64,000 nt of DNA from Gluconobacter aidae (GTDB taxonomy: Bacteria > Pseudomonadota > Alphaproteobacteria > Acetobacterales > Acetobacteraceae), in the NCBI RefSeq assembly GCF_009547075.1, contig NZ_WIPH01000011.1, forward strand, positions 1 through 64,000, given 5' to 3'. The translations under genes and the position numbers were made by a program. Numbering within the stretch: the first letter of the stretch is position 1; each line of letters starts with the position of its first letter. Below are positions 36,023 to 45,487 of the stretch, piece after piece. A model generated the notes under the pieces. It searched no databases, had not been told where the DNA came from, and saw only the letters and a program-made list of their open reading frames with translations.

Positions 36023-36254
36023 GGGCGTGTGTTCCCGGAATCTGAAAAGGCGGCTGGACCCTGCTGGAGCAGCAAGACGGCTGCGGTCCTGATTATATGG
36101 TCAGAGCGGCGTCGAGGGCAAAGGTCCAGTGGTTGCACGCACGCCGGGCTGGCGTAGAATGAAACCGTGATCCGGCCGGAAACGGCGCTTTACCGGCCAT
36201 GAGGCTTCGGGGCAGGGGTCACAGCCAGGCAGCTCACACACAGGACATGTCTTG

Positions 36255-37430
36255 ATGGTAGCGATCTACGCGGTAAAGGACTCCGGCTTCCCCTCAGGCT
36301 ACAGGGGACGGCTCTATCCCGAAGTGGAAAGCCCCGTCCGCTCCCCCTGGCAGAGAGACCGTGACCGCGTGCTCCATTCCGCCGGGTTCCGCACCCTGCA
36401 ATACAAGACACAGGTCTTCATCAACCATGAAGGCGATTTTTTCCGCACGCGCCTGACGCATTCGCTCGAAGTCGCGCAGATCGCCCGCTCCATTGCCCGC
36501 AATCTGGACCTCAATGAGGACCTGACGGAGACCGTGGCGCTTGCTCACGATCTCGGCCACACGCCGTTCGGCCATGCCGGGGAAGACGCCCTCGCGCTCG
36601 CGATGAAGGACTGGGGCGGCTTCGACCACAACACCCAGTCCCTGCGCCTCGTGACCGCGCTCGAAGCCCGGTACCACGCTTTTGATGGTCTGAACCTGAC
36701 ATGGGAAGCGCTGGAGGGGCTGGCCAAACATAACGGCCCGGTCAAACGCCCGACACCCTATTTCGCGGAATACGACGCCAAGCACCATCTGGATCTGCAA
36801 AGCCATGCTTCGGCTGAAGCGCAGGTTGCCGCCATGTCGGACGATATCGCCTATCACGGCCATGATCTCGATGACGGTCTGCGCGCCGGGCTGCTGTCCT
36901 TCGAGGATATCGAAGACCTGCCGCTGGTCGGGGATGCTTTGCGCCGGTCGCGCGACATGGAGCGGCAGATCGGGCGTGAGGCGTCCGATCAGGCGCAGCG
37001 CGTGCGTCACGAAACCATCCGCGTCGTCATCAACCAGCTCGCCACCGATCTGACGGATCAGACACGCCGGAATCTTGAGGCGCTCAACCCGCAATCGGCT
37101 GACGATATCCGCCATGCCGGATATCCGGTCGTGGCGTTCAGTCCGGAAATGCGCGAGGCCAACAAGGCCATCCGCAAGTTCCTCTATGCCCGCATGTACC
37201 GGCACTGGCGCGTCAACCGCATGGCGCGCAAGGCCAGGATCGCGGTCCGGGAAATCTTCGACATCCTGTCCGAAGATCCCGGCCTTCTGCCTGATCCGCT
37301 GCGGGGGCGGGCGAAAGCCGCCGATGACGTACAGCGCAGGCGTCTGGTGGCCGATTATATTGCCGGAATGACCGATCGTTTCGCGATGGAAGAACATCGA
37401 CGGTTGACGGACCTCTCCGTGCTGGGCTGA
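36255..37430 (+). CDS. Deoxyguanosinetriphosphate triphosphohydrolase-like protein (HD superfamily)
   Basis: 391-aa HD-domain dNTP triphosphohydrolase, removing triphosphate from dNTPs and so tuning nucleotide pools. The metal-binding H..HD..D set is clear: RTRLTHSLEV, LAHDLGHTPFGH, and the later Asp in AAMSDDIAYHGHDLDDG. N-terminal SPWQRDRDRVLHSAGFRTL is typical of the dGTPase type 2 group. The ATG at 36255 is used; an overlapping TTG at 36252 would add one residue. It is divergent from erpA and is followed 43 bp later by argS. Confidence 0.92.
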   Translation: MVAIYAVKDSGFPSGYRGRLYPEVESPVRSPWQRDRDRVLHSAGFRTLQYKTQVFINHEGDFFRTRLTHSLEVAQIARSIARNLDLNEDLTETVALAHDLGHTPFGHAGEDALALAMKDWGGFDHNTQSLRLVTALEARYHAFDGLNLTWEALEGLAKHNGPVKRPTPYFAEYDAKHHLDLQSHASAEAQVAAMSDDIAYHGHDLDDGLRAGLLSFEDIEDLPLVGDALRRSRDMERQIGREASDQAQRVRHETIRVVINQLATDLTDQTRRNLEALNPQSADDIRHAGYPVVAFSPEMREANKAIRKFLYARMYRHWRVNRMARKARIAVREIFDILSEDPGLLPDPLRGRAKAADDVQRRRLVADYIAGMTDRFAMEEHRRLTDLSVLG

Positions 37431-37473
37431 TAGAGCCTCTGATTTGAAGACGCGTTACAGGAATCGAGCTGAA

Positions 37474-39282
37474 ATGGCCGCTGACACCACGACCCTTACG
37501 ACTGACTGTCTCTTTGCCCGCACCCGGGTCCAGGTGTGCGATGCTCTGCGATCGGTCGTCCCCGGCCTGCCGGAAGAGGTGGTGCAGCGCGTCGATCTGA
37601 CCCCCACCCGTGACCCGTCCCACGGCGATATGGCCACAAATGCTGCGATGCTGGCCGCCAAGCCCGCACGTCGCAAGCCTGCCGATATTGCTGCCGAACT
37701 GGTCGCGAAGCTCTCCGAACTTCCGGAGATCGCGAAGGCCGAAGCCGCCGGTCCGGGCTTCGTGAACCTGACGCTCAAGCCCGAAGTCCTTCAGGGCGTG
37801 GCCGTCTCCGTGCTGAAGGCGGGCGATCGCTACGGCCGCTCCACGATGGGGCAGGGGACGCGCGTGAACGTGGAATACGTCTCCGCCAACCCGACCGGCC
37901 CGATGCATGTCGGTCATTGCCGTGGTGCGGTGGTCGGCGATGCGCTGGCAAACCTGCTCGAAGCCGCAGGCAGCCCGGTGACGCGCGAATACTATATCAA
38001 CGATGCCGGCACGCAGGTCGTCGCCCTGACCTGGGCCACATACTGGCGATATCTTCAGGTGATCGGCACGGAAATTTCCGCAGACGATTTCAGCCCGCTG
38101 ACCCCGAACGGCCTGCAATATCAGGGCGAATACCTGATCCCGGTCGCGCAAAGCATTGCTGAGACGCATGGTCGCGCGCTCGCCAATGCCGAAGGTGGCC
38201 CCGCTGATCCGTCCGTCTGGTTCGAAACCGTGCGCCGTGCAGCCCTCACACAGATGATGGCGGCCATCCGCGAGGATCTGGAAGCGCTCGGCATTTCGCA
38301 CGAAGTCTTCGCCAGCGAAGCCGAAACGCTGGCCAGTGGCCGTGTGGATGCCGCAATCGCAAAGCTCGACAGCAAGGGCCTGCTTTATGAAGGCGTGCTG
38401 GAGCCGCCCAAGGGCAAGATGCCGGAAGACTGGGAAGCCCGTCCGCAGACGCTCTTCCGCTCCACCGAATTCGGCGACGATCAGGACCGCGCGCTCCGCA
38501 AATCCGACGGCACCAACACCTATTTCGCCAACGATATCGGCTATCACGCCCAGAAGGCCGAGAAGGCCGACGTCCTGATCGACGTCCTCGGCGCCGATCA
38601 TGGCGGCTATGTTTCCCGCATGCGCGCCGCCATATCCGCCCTGACGGATGGCAAGACCGGCTTTGAAGTCGTGATGTGCCAGATCGTGCGCGTCGTGAAG
38701 AACGGCGAGCCGGTGAAGATGTCCAAGCGCGCTGGAACGTTCGTGACGCTGCGCGATCTGCTGGACGAAGTCGGCCGCGACGCCGTGCGCTTTACGATGC
38801 TGACCCGCAAGGCCGATGCGCAGATGGAGTTCGATCTGGATGCTGTCGTCGCCCAGACGCGCGACAATCCGGTGTTCTACGTCCAGTACGCCCATGCTCG
38901 CTGCCGCTCGGTCCTGCGCTCGGCCGAGATGATGTTTGGCGCGGAGTCCGTGACGCCGGAAGCATTGTGTGAAGCCGATCTGACCAACCTGTCTTCGGAC
39001 GTCGAACTGGCTGTCCTGCGCCGTCTGGCCGCGTTCCCGCGTAGTGTCGAAGCTGCTGCGACAGCGCGTGAGCCGCACCGGATCGCGACCTATTGCATTG
39101 ATCTGGCTTCTGATTTCCACGCCCTGTGGAACCGGGGCCGCGAAGACACCACCCTGCGTTTCCTGCACGAGAACGACCGCGCAACCAGCCTCGCCAAGCT
39201 GGCGCTGGTTTCGGCTATTGCGGGAACACTGCGCTGTGCTCTCACCATTCTCGGCGTCGTGCCGGTGGAGGAAATGCGATGA
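37474..39282 (+). CDS. argS: Arginyl-tRNA synthetase
   Basis: 602-aa class I synthetase. The N-terminal Add-1 domain (1-125) recognises the tRNA D-loop. The HIGH-type motif is NPTGPMHVGHCRGAVVGD, the KMSKS-type is VKMSKRAGT, and a DALR anticodon-binding domain (about 480-602) ends the protein with HVFCLLY-like HALWNRGRED. The start at 37474 is supported by AGGA about 11 nt upstream and by the normal N-terminus; a TTG at 37444 adds a basic extension. Its stop overlaps the next ATG (ATGA), starting the chain argS-SPOR-scpA-scpB-tatB-tatC-serS. Confidence 0.96.
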   Translation: MAADTTTLTTDCLFARTRVQVCDALRSVVPGLPEEVVQRVDLTPTRDPSHGDMATNAAMLAAKPARRKPADIAAELVAKLSELPEIAKAEAAGPGFVNLTLKPEVLQGVAVSVLKAGDRYGRSTMGQGTRVNVEYVSANPTGPMHVGHCRGAVVGDALANLLEAAGSPVTREYYINDAGTQVVALTWATYWRYLQVIGTEISADDFSPLTPNGLQYQGEYLIPVAQSIAETHGRALANAEGGPADPSVWFETVRRAALTQMMAAIREDLEALGISHEVFASEAETLASGRVDAAIAKLDSKGLLYEGVLEPPKGKMPEDWEARPQTLFRSTEFGDDQDRALRKSDGTNTYFANDIGYHAQKAEKADVLIDVLGADHGGYVSRMRAAISALTDGKTGFEVVMCQIVRVVKNGEPVKMSKRAGTFVTLRDLLDEVGRDAVRFTMLTRKADAQMEFDLDAVVAQTRDNPVFYVQYAHARCRSVLRSAEMMFGAESVTPEALCEADLTNLSSDVELAVLRRLAAFPRSVEAAATAREPHRIATYCIDLASDFHALWNRGREDTTLRFLHENDRATSLAKLALVSAIAGTLRCALTILGVVPVEEMR

Positions 39283-40421
39283 CCCCGGAAAACGATCAGG
39301 ATCGCAATCGCCCCGATCCGGGCGATTACGCCCGTACTCCGAAACAGCCTGCGGGTCCGGCTTCCGGACCACGCCCGCAGGCACGCTTCGACCGCGAGCG
39401 GCTGAGCAACGATTATGACGACGAGCCCCCGCCGCGCCGTCGCCCCGCCGCTGCCGGGGGAGCCTCCGGAACCGGGCGTCTGACATCCGTGCTGGGCAAC
39501 GATCCCGCCACGCGCAAGCTGGTTGGTGGCGCGGTCGGTATCGGCGTCGTGCTGATGCTGGCAGTTGGCGGCTGGTCGCTCATGGGCAGCCATCACGGTG
39601 GCATCCCCATCATCGGTCCGCCACCGGGCCCCGTGAAGGACCGTCCGGCCGATCCGGGCGGGATGCAGATCATGAGCGGCGACGATGGCGAAACCGACAT
39701 GACCGGCAACGGCGAGGCACATCTTGCACCCGGCCCCGAGCAGCCCGATACGAAGGCGCTGGCCCGTCAGTACGGTGTCCCTCCTGGCACACCGGCCCCG
39801 GAGGCGCCTGCCCAGGGAACGGCTGCCCCGAAAGCGGATGCCCCGGCACAGGAAGTGGCCACTCTGGACAAGGCTTCGACGGCCCAGACGCCTGCGATCC
39901 CGCCTGAAGCGGCTGCCCCCGCCGATACGGGACAGATGTCTCCGGGAACCGCGCTGCCGGCCACGGTTCCGGAAAAGCCGCAGAATTCGAACGCCACATC
40001 TGCGGAAGCTCCGAAGCCGGCCCCTGTCAAGGAAGCGCCGAAAAAGGAAGACGCGCCGGTCCATCATGCGCCGCGACCGGTGGAGAAGCCGCTGCCCGCG
40101 CCTGTGCCCAATCCCGATGCTGTCGCATCGCCCAAAACTGCCGCTCCGGCTGCGGAGAAAACCGAGACGGCCGGTGGCTCGCATGAAGTGCAGCTCGGCG
40201 CGCTCGACAGTGAAGCCGCGGCCCGCAAGGAATGGGACAGTCTGCGCCATCAGGCTCCGGCCCTGCTCGCCGGGCACACGCCGTTGTTTGAAAAGACCAC
40301 GCGTGGCGACCATACATTCGTGCGTCTGCGGATCGGCGGATTTGCGGATCTGAAAGCTGCGCGGGCTTACTGTGTGAAGCTGCACGCACAATCCGTCGCC
40401 TGTACGCCAGCCCAGTTCTGA
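39279..40421 (+). CDS. Membrane-anchored SPOR-domain protein
   Basis: 380-aa bitopic protein. A basic, Pro-rich cytoplasmic part (1-80) is followed by one membrane helix (about 85-105, GGAVGIGVVLMLAVGGWSLM). Next comes a long Pro/Ala/Glu-rich periplasmic linker (about 110-295), then a C-terminal SPOR domain (about 300-380: HEVQLGALDSEAAARKEWDS to AYCVKLHAQSVACTPAQF). SPOR domains bind denuded glycan strands at division sites, so the protein is probably septal. The ATG at 39279 overlaps the argS stop by 4 bp. Placement before scpAB and tatBC is the common alphaproteobacterial order. Confidence 0.9.
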   Translation: MTPENDQDRNRPDPGDYARTPKQPAGPASGPRPQARFDRERLSNDYDDEPPPRRRPAAAGGASGTGRLTSVLGNDPATRKLVGGAVGIGVVLMLAVGGWSLMGSHHGGIPIIGPPPGPVKDRPADPGGMQIMSGDDGETDMTGNGEAHLAPGPEQPDTKALARQYGVPPGTPAPEAPAQGTAAPKADAPAQEVATLDKASTAQTPAIPPEAAAPADTGQMSPGTALPATVPEKPQNSNATSAEAPKPAPVKEAPKKEDAPVHHAPRPVEKPLPAPVPNPDAVASPKTAAPAAEKTETAGGSHEVQLGALDSEAAARKEWDSLRHQAPALLAGHTPLFEKTTRGDHTFVRLRIGGFADLKAARAYCVKLHAQSVACTPAQF

Positions 40422-40431
40422 GAGCTGGCGT

Positions 40432-41196
40432 TTGAGCGACACACTGCATCTGACGCTTGACGGGTTTGAGGGGCCGCTCGATCTGCTCCTCGATCTGGCC
40501 CGCAGGCAGAAGGTGGATCTGGCGAAAATCTCCATCCTGCAACTGGTGGAGCAGTATCTGGCCGTCGTGGACAAGGCCCGTGCGGAAGCGCGGAGCCTGC
40601 GGCTGGAACTGGCGGCGGACTGGCTGGTTATGGCGGCGTGGCTCGCCTGGCTGAAATCCAAGCTGCTCCTGCCTGCCGAAAACGAGGACCCGGACGCCGA
40701 AGACGCCATCGAGCTGCTTCAGGAACGCCTGATCGAACTCGAACGGATGCGCGCCGCTGCCCGCTGGCTGGCGGAACAGCCCCGTCTGGGTCTGGACGTG
40801 TTCCGGCGCGGGCAGGGCGAGGACCATACCGAAATCGACCGCTCTGGCCTGCGTGTGGACATGCCTGCGCTGATTACGGCCTACCTTTCCGCCCGCCGCA
40901 GAACGGGGCGCAGGCGCGTCTATGCCCCGCGTGCCCGCCGGTACTGGAGCGTGCAGGATGCGCTGTCCCGCCTCAAGCGCCTGCTCGGGACCGATCATGT
41001 TGTCGGCTGGCAGACCCTGACGTCCCTGTTGCCGGACCCGGACGAACTGGACGGTGAAGAAGGGCCTTACGGGCGCAATGCTGCTCTCGCAGGCACGCTG
41101 CTCGCAGGACTGGAAATGGCGAAGGGCGGGGCGCTTGAGCTGCGCCAGCCCGAAGCGTTCGGGGAAATCGAATGGCGGGCGGCCACGCCCTCATGA
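40432..41196 (+). CDS. scpA: Segregation and condensation protein A (ScpA kleisin)
   Basis: 254-aa kleisin that bridges SMC heads and binds ScpB in the chromosome-condensing complex. The N-terminal signature FEGPLDLLLDLARRQKVDLAKISILQLVEQYL is textbook ScpA. The middle is variable and acidic (ENEDPDAEDAIELLQERLIE), and the C-terminal winged-helix ends with GGALELRQPEAFGEIEW. The start is TTG at 40432, 10 bp after the upstream stop, with only a weak GAG site. It is followed by overlapping scpB. Confidence 0.92.
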   Translation: MSDTLHLTLDGFEGPLDLLLDLARRQKVDLAKISILQLVEQYLAVVDKARAEARSLRLELAADWLVMAAWLAWLKSKLLLPAENEDPDAEDAIELLQERLIELERMRAAARWLAEQPRLGLDVFRRGQGEDHTEIDRSGLRVDMPALITAYLSARRRTGRRRVYAPRARRYWSVQDALSRLKRLLGTDHVVGWQTLTSLLPDPDELDGEEGPYGRNAALAGTLLAGLEMAKGGALELRQPEAFGEIEWRAATPS

Positions 41197-41792
41197 CGAA
41201 TTTTGCAATGCTCGACCGCGCCTGTCTTCTTGTGGAGGCGTTCGTTTTCGCCAGCCCTGAGCCCGTAAAGCCTGCGGCCATTGCCGAGCTTCTGACTGCA
41301 CAATCCATCCCCGTGCCCGTCGAAGAGGCGCTTGAGGCTGTGCGGAGCCGCTACGCTGATCATGCGGTGGAAATGGTGCTGGTCGCGGGGGGATGGCAGT
41401 TCCACACCCGGTCGGAATTCGCGTCCGCCCTGACCAAAGTCGTGGAAAAGCCCCGTCGCCTGAGTCGCGGCGCGATGGAAACGCTGGCCATCATCGCCTA
41501 TCACCAGCCCTGCACCCGCGCGGAAATCGAGGCTATCCGTGGCGTCTCGCTCGGGCAGGCGGTGCTCGACGCCCTTCTGGAAGACAGTCTGATTGCCCCC
41601 AAAGGCCGCAAAGAAGTTCCCGGACGTCCGGTTCTGTGGGGCACCACGGCCAATTTTCTGGAAAGTTTCGGTCTGCCGGATCTGTGGGGGCTGCCCCGCC
41701 GGGAAGACTTCCTGCTGGACCGCGCGCCCACGGAAGCAGAAGACGATGCAAACGATGCTTCTGGCGTAGGCGGAACGGAACAGACAGGCTAG
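41193..41792 (+). CDS. scpB: Segregation and condensation protein B (ScpB)
   Basis: 199-aa winged-helix partner of ScpA in the SMC complex. Conserved blocks: LVEAFVFASPEPVKPAAIAE, RPRLSRGAMETLAIIAYHQP-like (here RRLSRGAMETLAIIAYHQP), the RGV turn, and LLEDSLIAPKGRKEVPGRPVLWGTT followed by the FLESFGLPDLWGLP end. ATG 41193 overlaps the scpA stop (ATGA); an in-frame ATG at 41172 is the alternative, giving 206 aa. A short acidic tail completes it. Confidence 0.9.
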   Translation: MTNFAMLDRACLLVEAFVFASPEPVKPAAIAELLTAQSIPVPVEEALEAVRSRYADHAVEMVLVAGGWQFHTRSEFASALTKVVEKPRRLSRGAMETLAIIAYHQPCTRAEIEAIRGVSLGQAVLDALLEDSLIAPKGRKEVPGRPVLWGTTANFLESFGLPDLWGLPRREDFLLDRAPTEAEDDANDASGVGGTEQTG

Positions 41793-41801
41793 GAATGATG
41801 C

Positions 41802-42404
41802 ATGTTTGACTTCAGTTTCTCGGAAATCGCGCTGTTCGTGATGGTGGCGATGGTCTTCATCCGCCCGAAGGACCTGCCGGTTGCCATCCGCACCCTTTCG
41901 AACGGGCTGAAGGCGATGCGGCGCATGGCGGCTGAATTCCAGTCCCATGTGGACGAGATGGTCCGTGAAGCCGACCTCTCCGAAGCGCGCGACCAGTTCC
42001 GGGACCTGAAGAACTTCAACCTGCGCGACCGTGTCACGAAGGCCATCGACGGCGACAATTCCATCCGCCGCAGTCTGGAACTCGACACGCCCGCAAAAGC
42101 GTCCGCCGCCGATCTGCCGAAAGTTCCGCCGGCACCACCGCTTCCGCCGCCGCCACTGACCGATCTGGAAACGGTGCCCTATAATGCCCGTCCGCAGTTC
42201 GAGCCGGCCGTGGATCTGCCTGTCGAACCTGAACCCGAACCCAACGACGATGTCGTGGACGCTCCGTCCATTCTGCCACCCAGCACGGCAAGACGGCTCC
42301 TGCATGAGCGCTCCCGCTGGCGGGCGCCTGACATCCTGCCGCCCGTCCGCGCCATTCATGCCGGCCGGCGCGTTCCCATTGCGAGCGGAAAGGACGGCGA
42401 ATGA
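41802..42404 (+). CDS. tatB: Sec-independent protein translocase TatB
   Basis: 200-aa TatB subunit of the twin-arginine translocase. The N-terminal membrane helix FDFSFSEIALFVMVAMVF carries the conserved polar Glu. The hinge reads FIRPKDLP rather than the common LGPERLP, with Arg replacing the usual Gly. An amphipathic helix follows (LSNGLKAMRRMAAEFQSHVDEMVRE). The C-terminal half is Pro-rich and disordered. It overlaps tatC by 4 bp (ATGA). TatA is not in this window and should be encoded elsewhere. Confidence 0.88.
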   Translation: MFDFSFSEIALFVMVAMVFIRPKDLPVAIRTLSNGLKAMRRMAAEFQSHVDEMVREADLSEARDQFRDLKNFNLRDRVTKAIDGDNSIRRSLELDTPAKASAADLPKVPPAPPLPPPPLTDLETVPYNARPQFEPAVDLPVEPEPEPNDDVVDAPSILPPSTARRLLHERSRWRAPDILPPVRAIHAGRRVPIASGKDGE

Positions 42405-43186
42405 CCGATACCGACAGCATCAATGATACGCCGATGCCGCTCCTCGAGCATCTCGTGGAGCTGCGCAAACGGCTGATCTGGTCCATCGTGACCTTCGTGA
42501 TCGCGTTTGCCATCTGCTATCATTTTTCGGGCGAGATCTACCGGTTTCTGGCAGCCCCGCTCGGCAACATCATGCGCAAGAACGGGGAACAGCCGCACCT
42601 GATCTATACCGCGCTGTACGAGGCCTTCTTCACCTATATCCGCGTGGCCGTTTTCGGTGCGACCTGCCTGTCCTTTCCCATGATCGCCATCCAGGCCTGG
42701 ATTTTCATCGCGCCCGGCCTGTATCGCAGCGAGAAACGGGCCTTTGCCCCGTTCCTGATCGCAACGCCCGTCATGTTCCTGATCGGCGCGGCACTCGCCT
42801 ATTACGTGGTGTTTCCCTACGCATGGCAGTTCTTCCTGTCGTTCCAGACACCGCAGAGCACCAATGGCGGCATGCAGATCGAGCTTCAGGCCAAGGTCTC
42901 GGAATATCTGACGCTGGTCACGAAAATGATCCTGGCGTTCGGAGTCTGTTTCGAACTGCCCGTCGTCCTGACCTTGCTGGTGCGTGTTGGCCTGCTGAGC
43001 GTGGCGCAGCTCAAGCGCTTCCGCCGCTATGCCGTTGTTGCGTCCTTTGCGGTGGCCGCCGTGATCGCCCCACCTGATGCGATTACGATGCTGAGCCTCG
43101 CCATTCCCCTCGTCGCCCTGTACGAGGTATCCATCCTCACGGCCCGGTTCGTTGAACCGAAACCCATGGCCGCTGATGAAGACTGA
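42401..43186 (+). CDS. tatC: Sec-independent protein translocase TatC
   Basis: 261-aa six-helix membrane protein, the receptor for folded twin-arginine precursors. It begins with the conserved PLLEHLVELRKRLIWSI. Other family marks are the EAFFTYIRVAVFGATCLSFPMI region, the YRSEKRAFAPF loop, LTLVTKMILAFGVCFELPVV and the end RRYAVVASFAVAAVIAPPDAITM. With tatB it forms the recognition complex that handles, among others, many periplasmic dehydrogenases important in acetic acid bacteria. Confidence 0.96.
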   Translation: MTDTDSINDTPMPLLEHLVELRKRLIWSIVTFVIAFAICYHFSGEIYRFLAAPLGNIMRKNGEQPHLIYTALYEAFFTYIRVAVFGATCLSFPMIAIQAWIFIAPGLYRSEKRAFAPFLIATPVMFLIGAALAYYVVFPYAWQFFLSFQTPQSTNGGMQIELQAKVSEYLTLVTKMILAFGVCFELPVVLTLLVRVGLLSVAQLKRFRRYAVVASFAVAAVIAPPDAITMLSLAIPLVALYEVSILTARFVEPKPMAADED

Positions 43187-43213
43187 TGACCAGACCCGCC
43201 GGAGCCCTGAACC

Positions 43214-44476
43214 ATGCATGACCTGAAAGCCCTGCGCGCCGACCCGGCCGCTTTTGACGCTGCTCTCGCACGTCGGGGCCTGTCACCCGTGGGGCAGCAG
43301 CTTGTCAGTGACGATGAAGAACGCCGCGCCGCACTGGCCGCGCTTCAGGAAGCGCAGGGTGCGCGTAAGGCGCTGGCCAGGGAAATCGGCCTGCTCAAGC
43401 GCCAGAAGCTCGACACTGCCGAGATCGAAGCGAAGGCCGTGGCCCTGCGCGACCAGATTGCGGGTCTGGAAGAGCGTGCCAACACGATCCAGACCCGCAT
43501 CGATGATGTGCTGAAATCCCTGCCGAACCGCCTCGATACCTCCGTGCCGGATGGAAAGAGCGAGGATGAGAACGTCGTCGTCCACGTCCGTGGCGAGAAG
43601 CGCGAATTTGCTTTCGAGGCGAAACAGCATTTCGAACTCGGCGAAGCACTGGGTCTGATGGACTTCCCGACCGCCGCCAAGCTGTCCGGCACGCGCTTCG
43701 TCGTCCTGCGCGGCGCACTTGCCCGTCTGGAACGCGCGCTCGGCCAGTTCATGCTCGACACCCACACGACCGAGTTCGGCTACAGCGAAACCAGCGTGCC
43801 GCTTCTGGTCAATGACGACGCCATGTACGGCACCGACAAGCTGCCCAAGTTTGCCGAGGACTCGTTCCGCACCGAAGATGGTCGCTGGCTGATCCCGACC
43901 GCCGAAGTTCCGCTGACGGCCTCTGTCATGGGCGACATCCTCCCGGCCGATGCCCTGCCGATCCGCCTGACCGCGCTGTCCCAGTGCTTCCGCTCAGAAG
44001 CCGGTTCGGCCGGGCGCGACGTCCGCGGCATGCTGCGCCAGCACCAGTTCACGAAATGCGAGCTGGTCTCCGTCGTGAAGCCTGAAGACAGCGAGGCCGA
44101 GCACGAGCGCATGACGCAGGCCGCCGAGACGGTTCTGGAGCGTCTGGGCATCACCTTCCGTCGGATGCTGCTCTGCGCGGGCGATACCGGTTTCGGTGCG
44201 GCCAGGACGTTCGATCTGGAGGCCTGGCTTCCGGGGCAGAAAGCCTGGCGCGAAATTTCTTCGTGCTCGAATACGCGCGATTTTCAGGCACGTCGCATGA
44301 ATGCGCGCTATCGTGCCGAGACTGGACCGGCCTTCGTCAACACGCTTAACGGATCCGGTCTTGCTGTCGGTCGGACGATGATCGCTGTTATGGAAACATA
44401 TCAGAACGAAGATGGCAGCATCGATATTCCAGAGGTTCTGCGTTCTTACATGGGCGGGCTGAACCGCATCGGCTGA
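43214..44476 (+). CDS. serS: Seryl-tRNA synthetase
   Basis: 420-aa class IIa SerRS. The N-terminal antiparallel coiled coil (about 25-110, [20 protein letters not shown]) grips the long variable arm of tRNA-Ser. The catalytic core shows [20 protein letters not shown], motif 2 [25 protein letters not shown], and motif 3 [20 protein letters not shown]. Length is standard. It follows tatC by 27 bp and precedes the META-domain gene by 12 bp. Confidence 0.97.
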   Translation: MHDLKALRADPAAFDAALARRGLSPVGQQLVSDDEERRAALAALQEAQGARKALAREIGLLKRQKLDTAEIEAKAVALRDQIAGLEERANTIQTRIDDVLKSLPNRLDTSVPDGKSEDENVVVHVRGEKREFAFEAKQHFELGEALGLMDFPTAAKLSGTRFVVLRGALARLERALGQFMLDTHTTEFGYSETSVPLLVNDDAMYGTDKLPKFAEDSFRTEDGRWLIPTAEVPLTASVMGDILPADALPIRLTALSQCFRSEAGSAGRDVRGMLRQHQFTKCELVSVVKPEDSEAEHERMTQAAETVLERLGITFRRMLLCAGDTGFGAARTFDLEAWLPGQKAWREISSCSNTRDFQARRMNARYRAETGPAFVNTLNGSGLAVGRTMIAVMETYQNEDGSIDIPEVLRSYMGGLNRIG

Positions 44477-44488
44477 GGACTTTCAGGC

Positions 44489-45229
44489 ATGATCACGATC
44501 CGTCGTTTCGCGTTGGCTCTTCTGGCCGCAGGCTCCGTTCTCGCCTCATGCCCCGCCGAGGCGGACAGCATGCGCACCCTGCGCGGTGAGGCGCTGTACC
44601 GTGAGCGCATGGCCCTGCCGCCGGGCGCCGTTCTGAGCGTCTGGATCGAGGATACAGGTGCCACGCATGGTGCCCCCCTGGTCATGGCCGAGCAGCGCGA
44701 AGAGATCCATCGTGGCGTGCCCATTCCCTATACATTGACCTATCCGGCTTTGCCGCCGGGGGGACATTACGTGCTGAATGCCGAAATCACGGTCGAAGGA
44801 CGCAGGCTCTTTGCCACACCGGACGGTGGCACGCCTCTGGATCATCCCCGGCTCCTGCTGCGGCATGTAGCGGGCGCGGCCATCCGCGCGCCTTACGGGG
44901 CATGGCGGATCCAGAGCGTCGGCAGTCTTCATTTCGACAATACCGCCGAAGCGCCTGGCCTAACCCTGCAACAGGACGGCACGGTTTACGGTACGGATGG
45001 CTGCAACCGTCTGATGGGGCATTTTACCCTCTCGGGGCAGACGCTTCATTTCCTGCCGCTTGCCATGACCCGCAAGGCCTGCCTGCCGGCCCTGATGGCG
45101 CAGGAGCAGCAGATCGGGGCTTTCCTGCCGAGCGTAACCTCATGGTCGCGTGACAGTGACAGTCATCTTGTGCTGCATGGAACCGGCTCCTCCGGTACGA
45201 TGGTTCTCGTTCCGCAGGATGCCCAATAA
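44489..45229 (+). CDS. Exported protein with YbaY-like and META (HslJ-like) domains
   Basis: 246-aa protein with a signal peptide (ITIRRFALALLAAGSVLASC then PAEADS); the Cys at 21 could make it a lipoprotein, though ALASC is only a moderate lipobox. Residues 30-130 match the YbaY / type III secretion pilotin-like fold (GEALYRERMALPPGAVLSVW, PIPYTLTYPALPPGGHYVLN). Residues 140-246 are a META domain (GAWRIQSV, TLQQDGTVYGTDGCNRLMGHFTLSG, MTRKACLP). Both domains are envelope-stress-related folds of unknown biochemistry. Probably co-transcribed with serS. Confidence 0.82.
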   Translation: MITIRRFALALLAAGSVLASCPAEADSMRTLRGEALYRERMALPPGAVLSVWIEDTGATHGAPLVMAEQREEIHRGVPIPYTLTYPALPPGGHYVLNAEITVEGRRLFATPDGGTPLDHPRLLLRHVAGAAIRAPYGAWRIQSVGSLHFDNTAEAPGLTLQQDGTVYGTDGCNRLMGHFTLSGQTLHFLPLAMTRKACLPALMAQEQQIGAFLPSVTSWSRDSDSHLVLHGTGSSGTMVLVPQDAQ

Positions 45230-45487
45230 GCCCTCCCGCCAGACAGCCAATGCCGTATTTTAAAAAAAACTTTTGATCTTTCACGGTTTTTTTTGAAAGG
45301 GCAGGGGGGTATCGGGCCTCTTTCCTCACAAACGGAAACGGGACTAATGTGATCCCGGCTTCCTCCATATTCCAGATGGATCGAGCAGAAAGATCTTCTC
45401 CCGTGTCATTGCGGGAGTCCTCTGACCGGCAGAGGTTTTTTGTCGCATGGCGTGACACGCTATTGCTATCAGGCCGGAGGCTTGGGA
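45230..45487 (+). other. Structured 258-bp intergenic region, possible small RNA or regulated leader
   Basis: No protein gene fits. The left part (45255-45300) has A- and T-runs, including a small CTTTCA/TGAAAG stem around T's that may end the META-gene transcript. From about 45339 there are successive hairpins: CGGGA/TCCCG (45339-45357), CCAT/ATGG, CCCG/CGGG (45400-45414), then a perfect intrinsic terminator at 45419-45441. CGTGTCA (45402-45408) could instead pair with TGACACG (45453-45459), enclosing the terminator. This layout suits either a terminator-ended small RNA or a leader controlling the XRE-type gene at 45488. Confidence 0.4.
45419..45441 (+). terminator. Intrinsic terminator upstream of the XRE regulator gene
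   Basis: CCTCTG-ACCGG-CAGAGG is a perfect 6-bp stem with a 5-nt loop and is followed at once by six T's. It lies 190 bp after the META-gene stop and 46 bp before the regulator start. Confidence 0.8.

Noticed and set aside
37213-39486. 757-codon minus-strand frame opposite argS
   Set aside because: Antisense to argS and flanks; compositional shadow.
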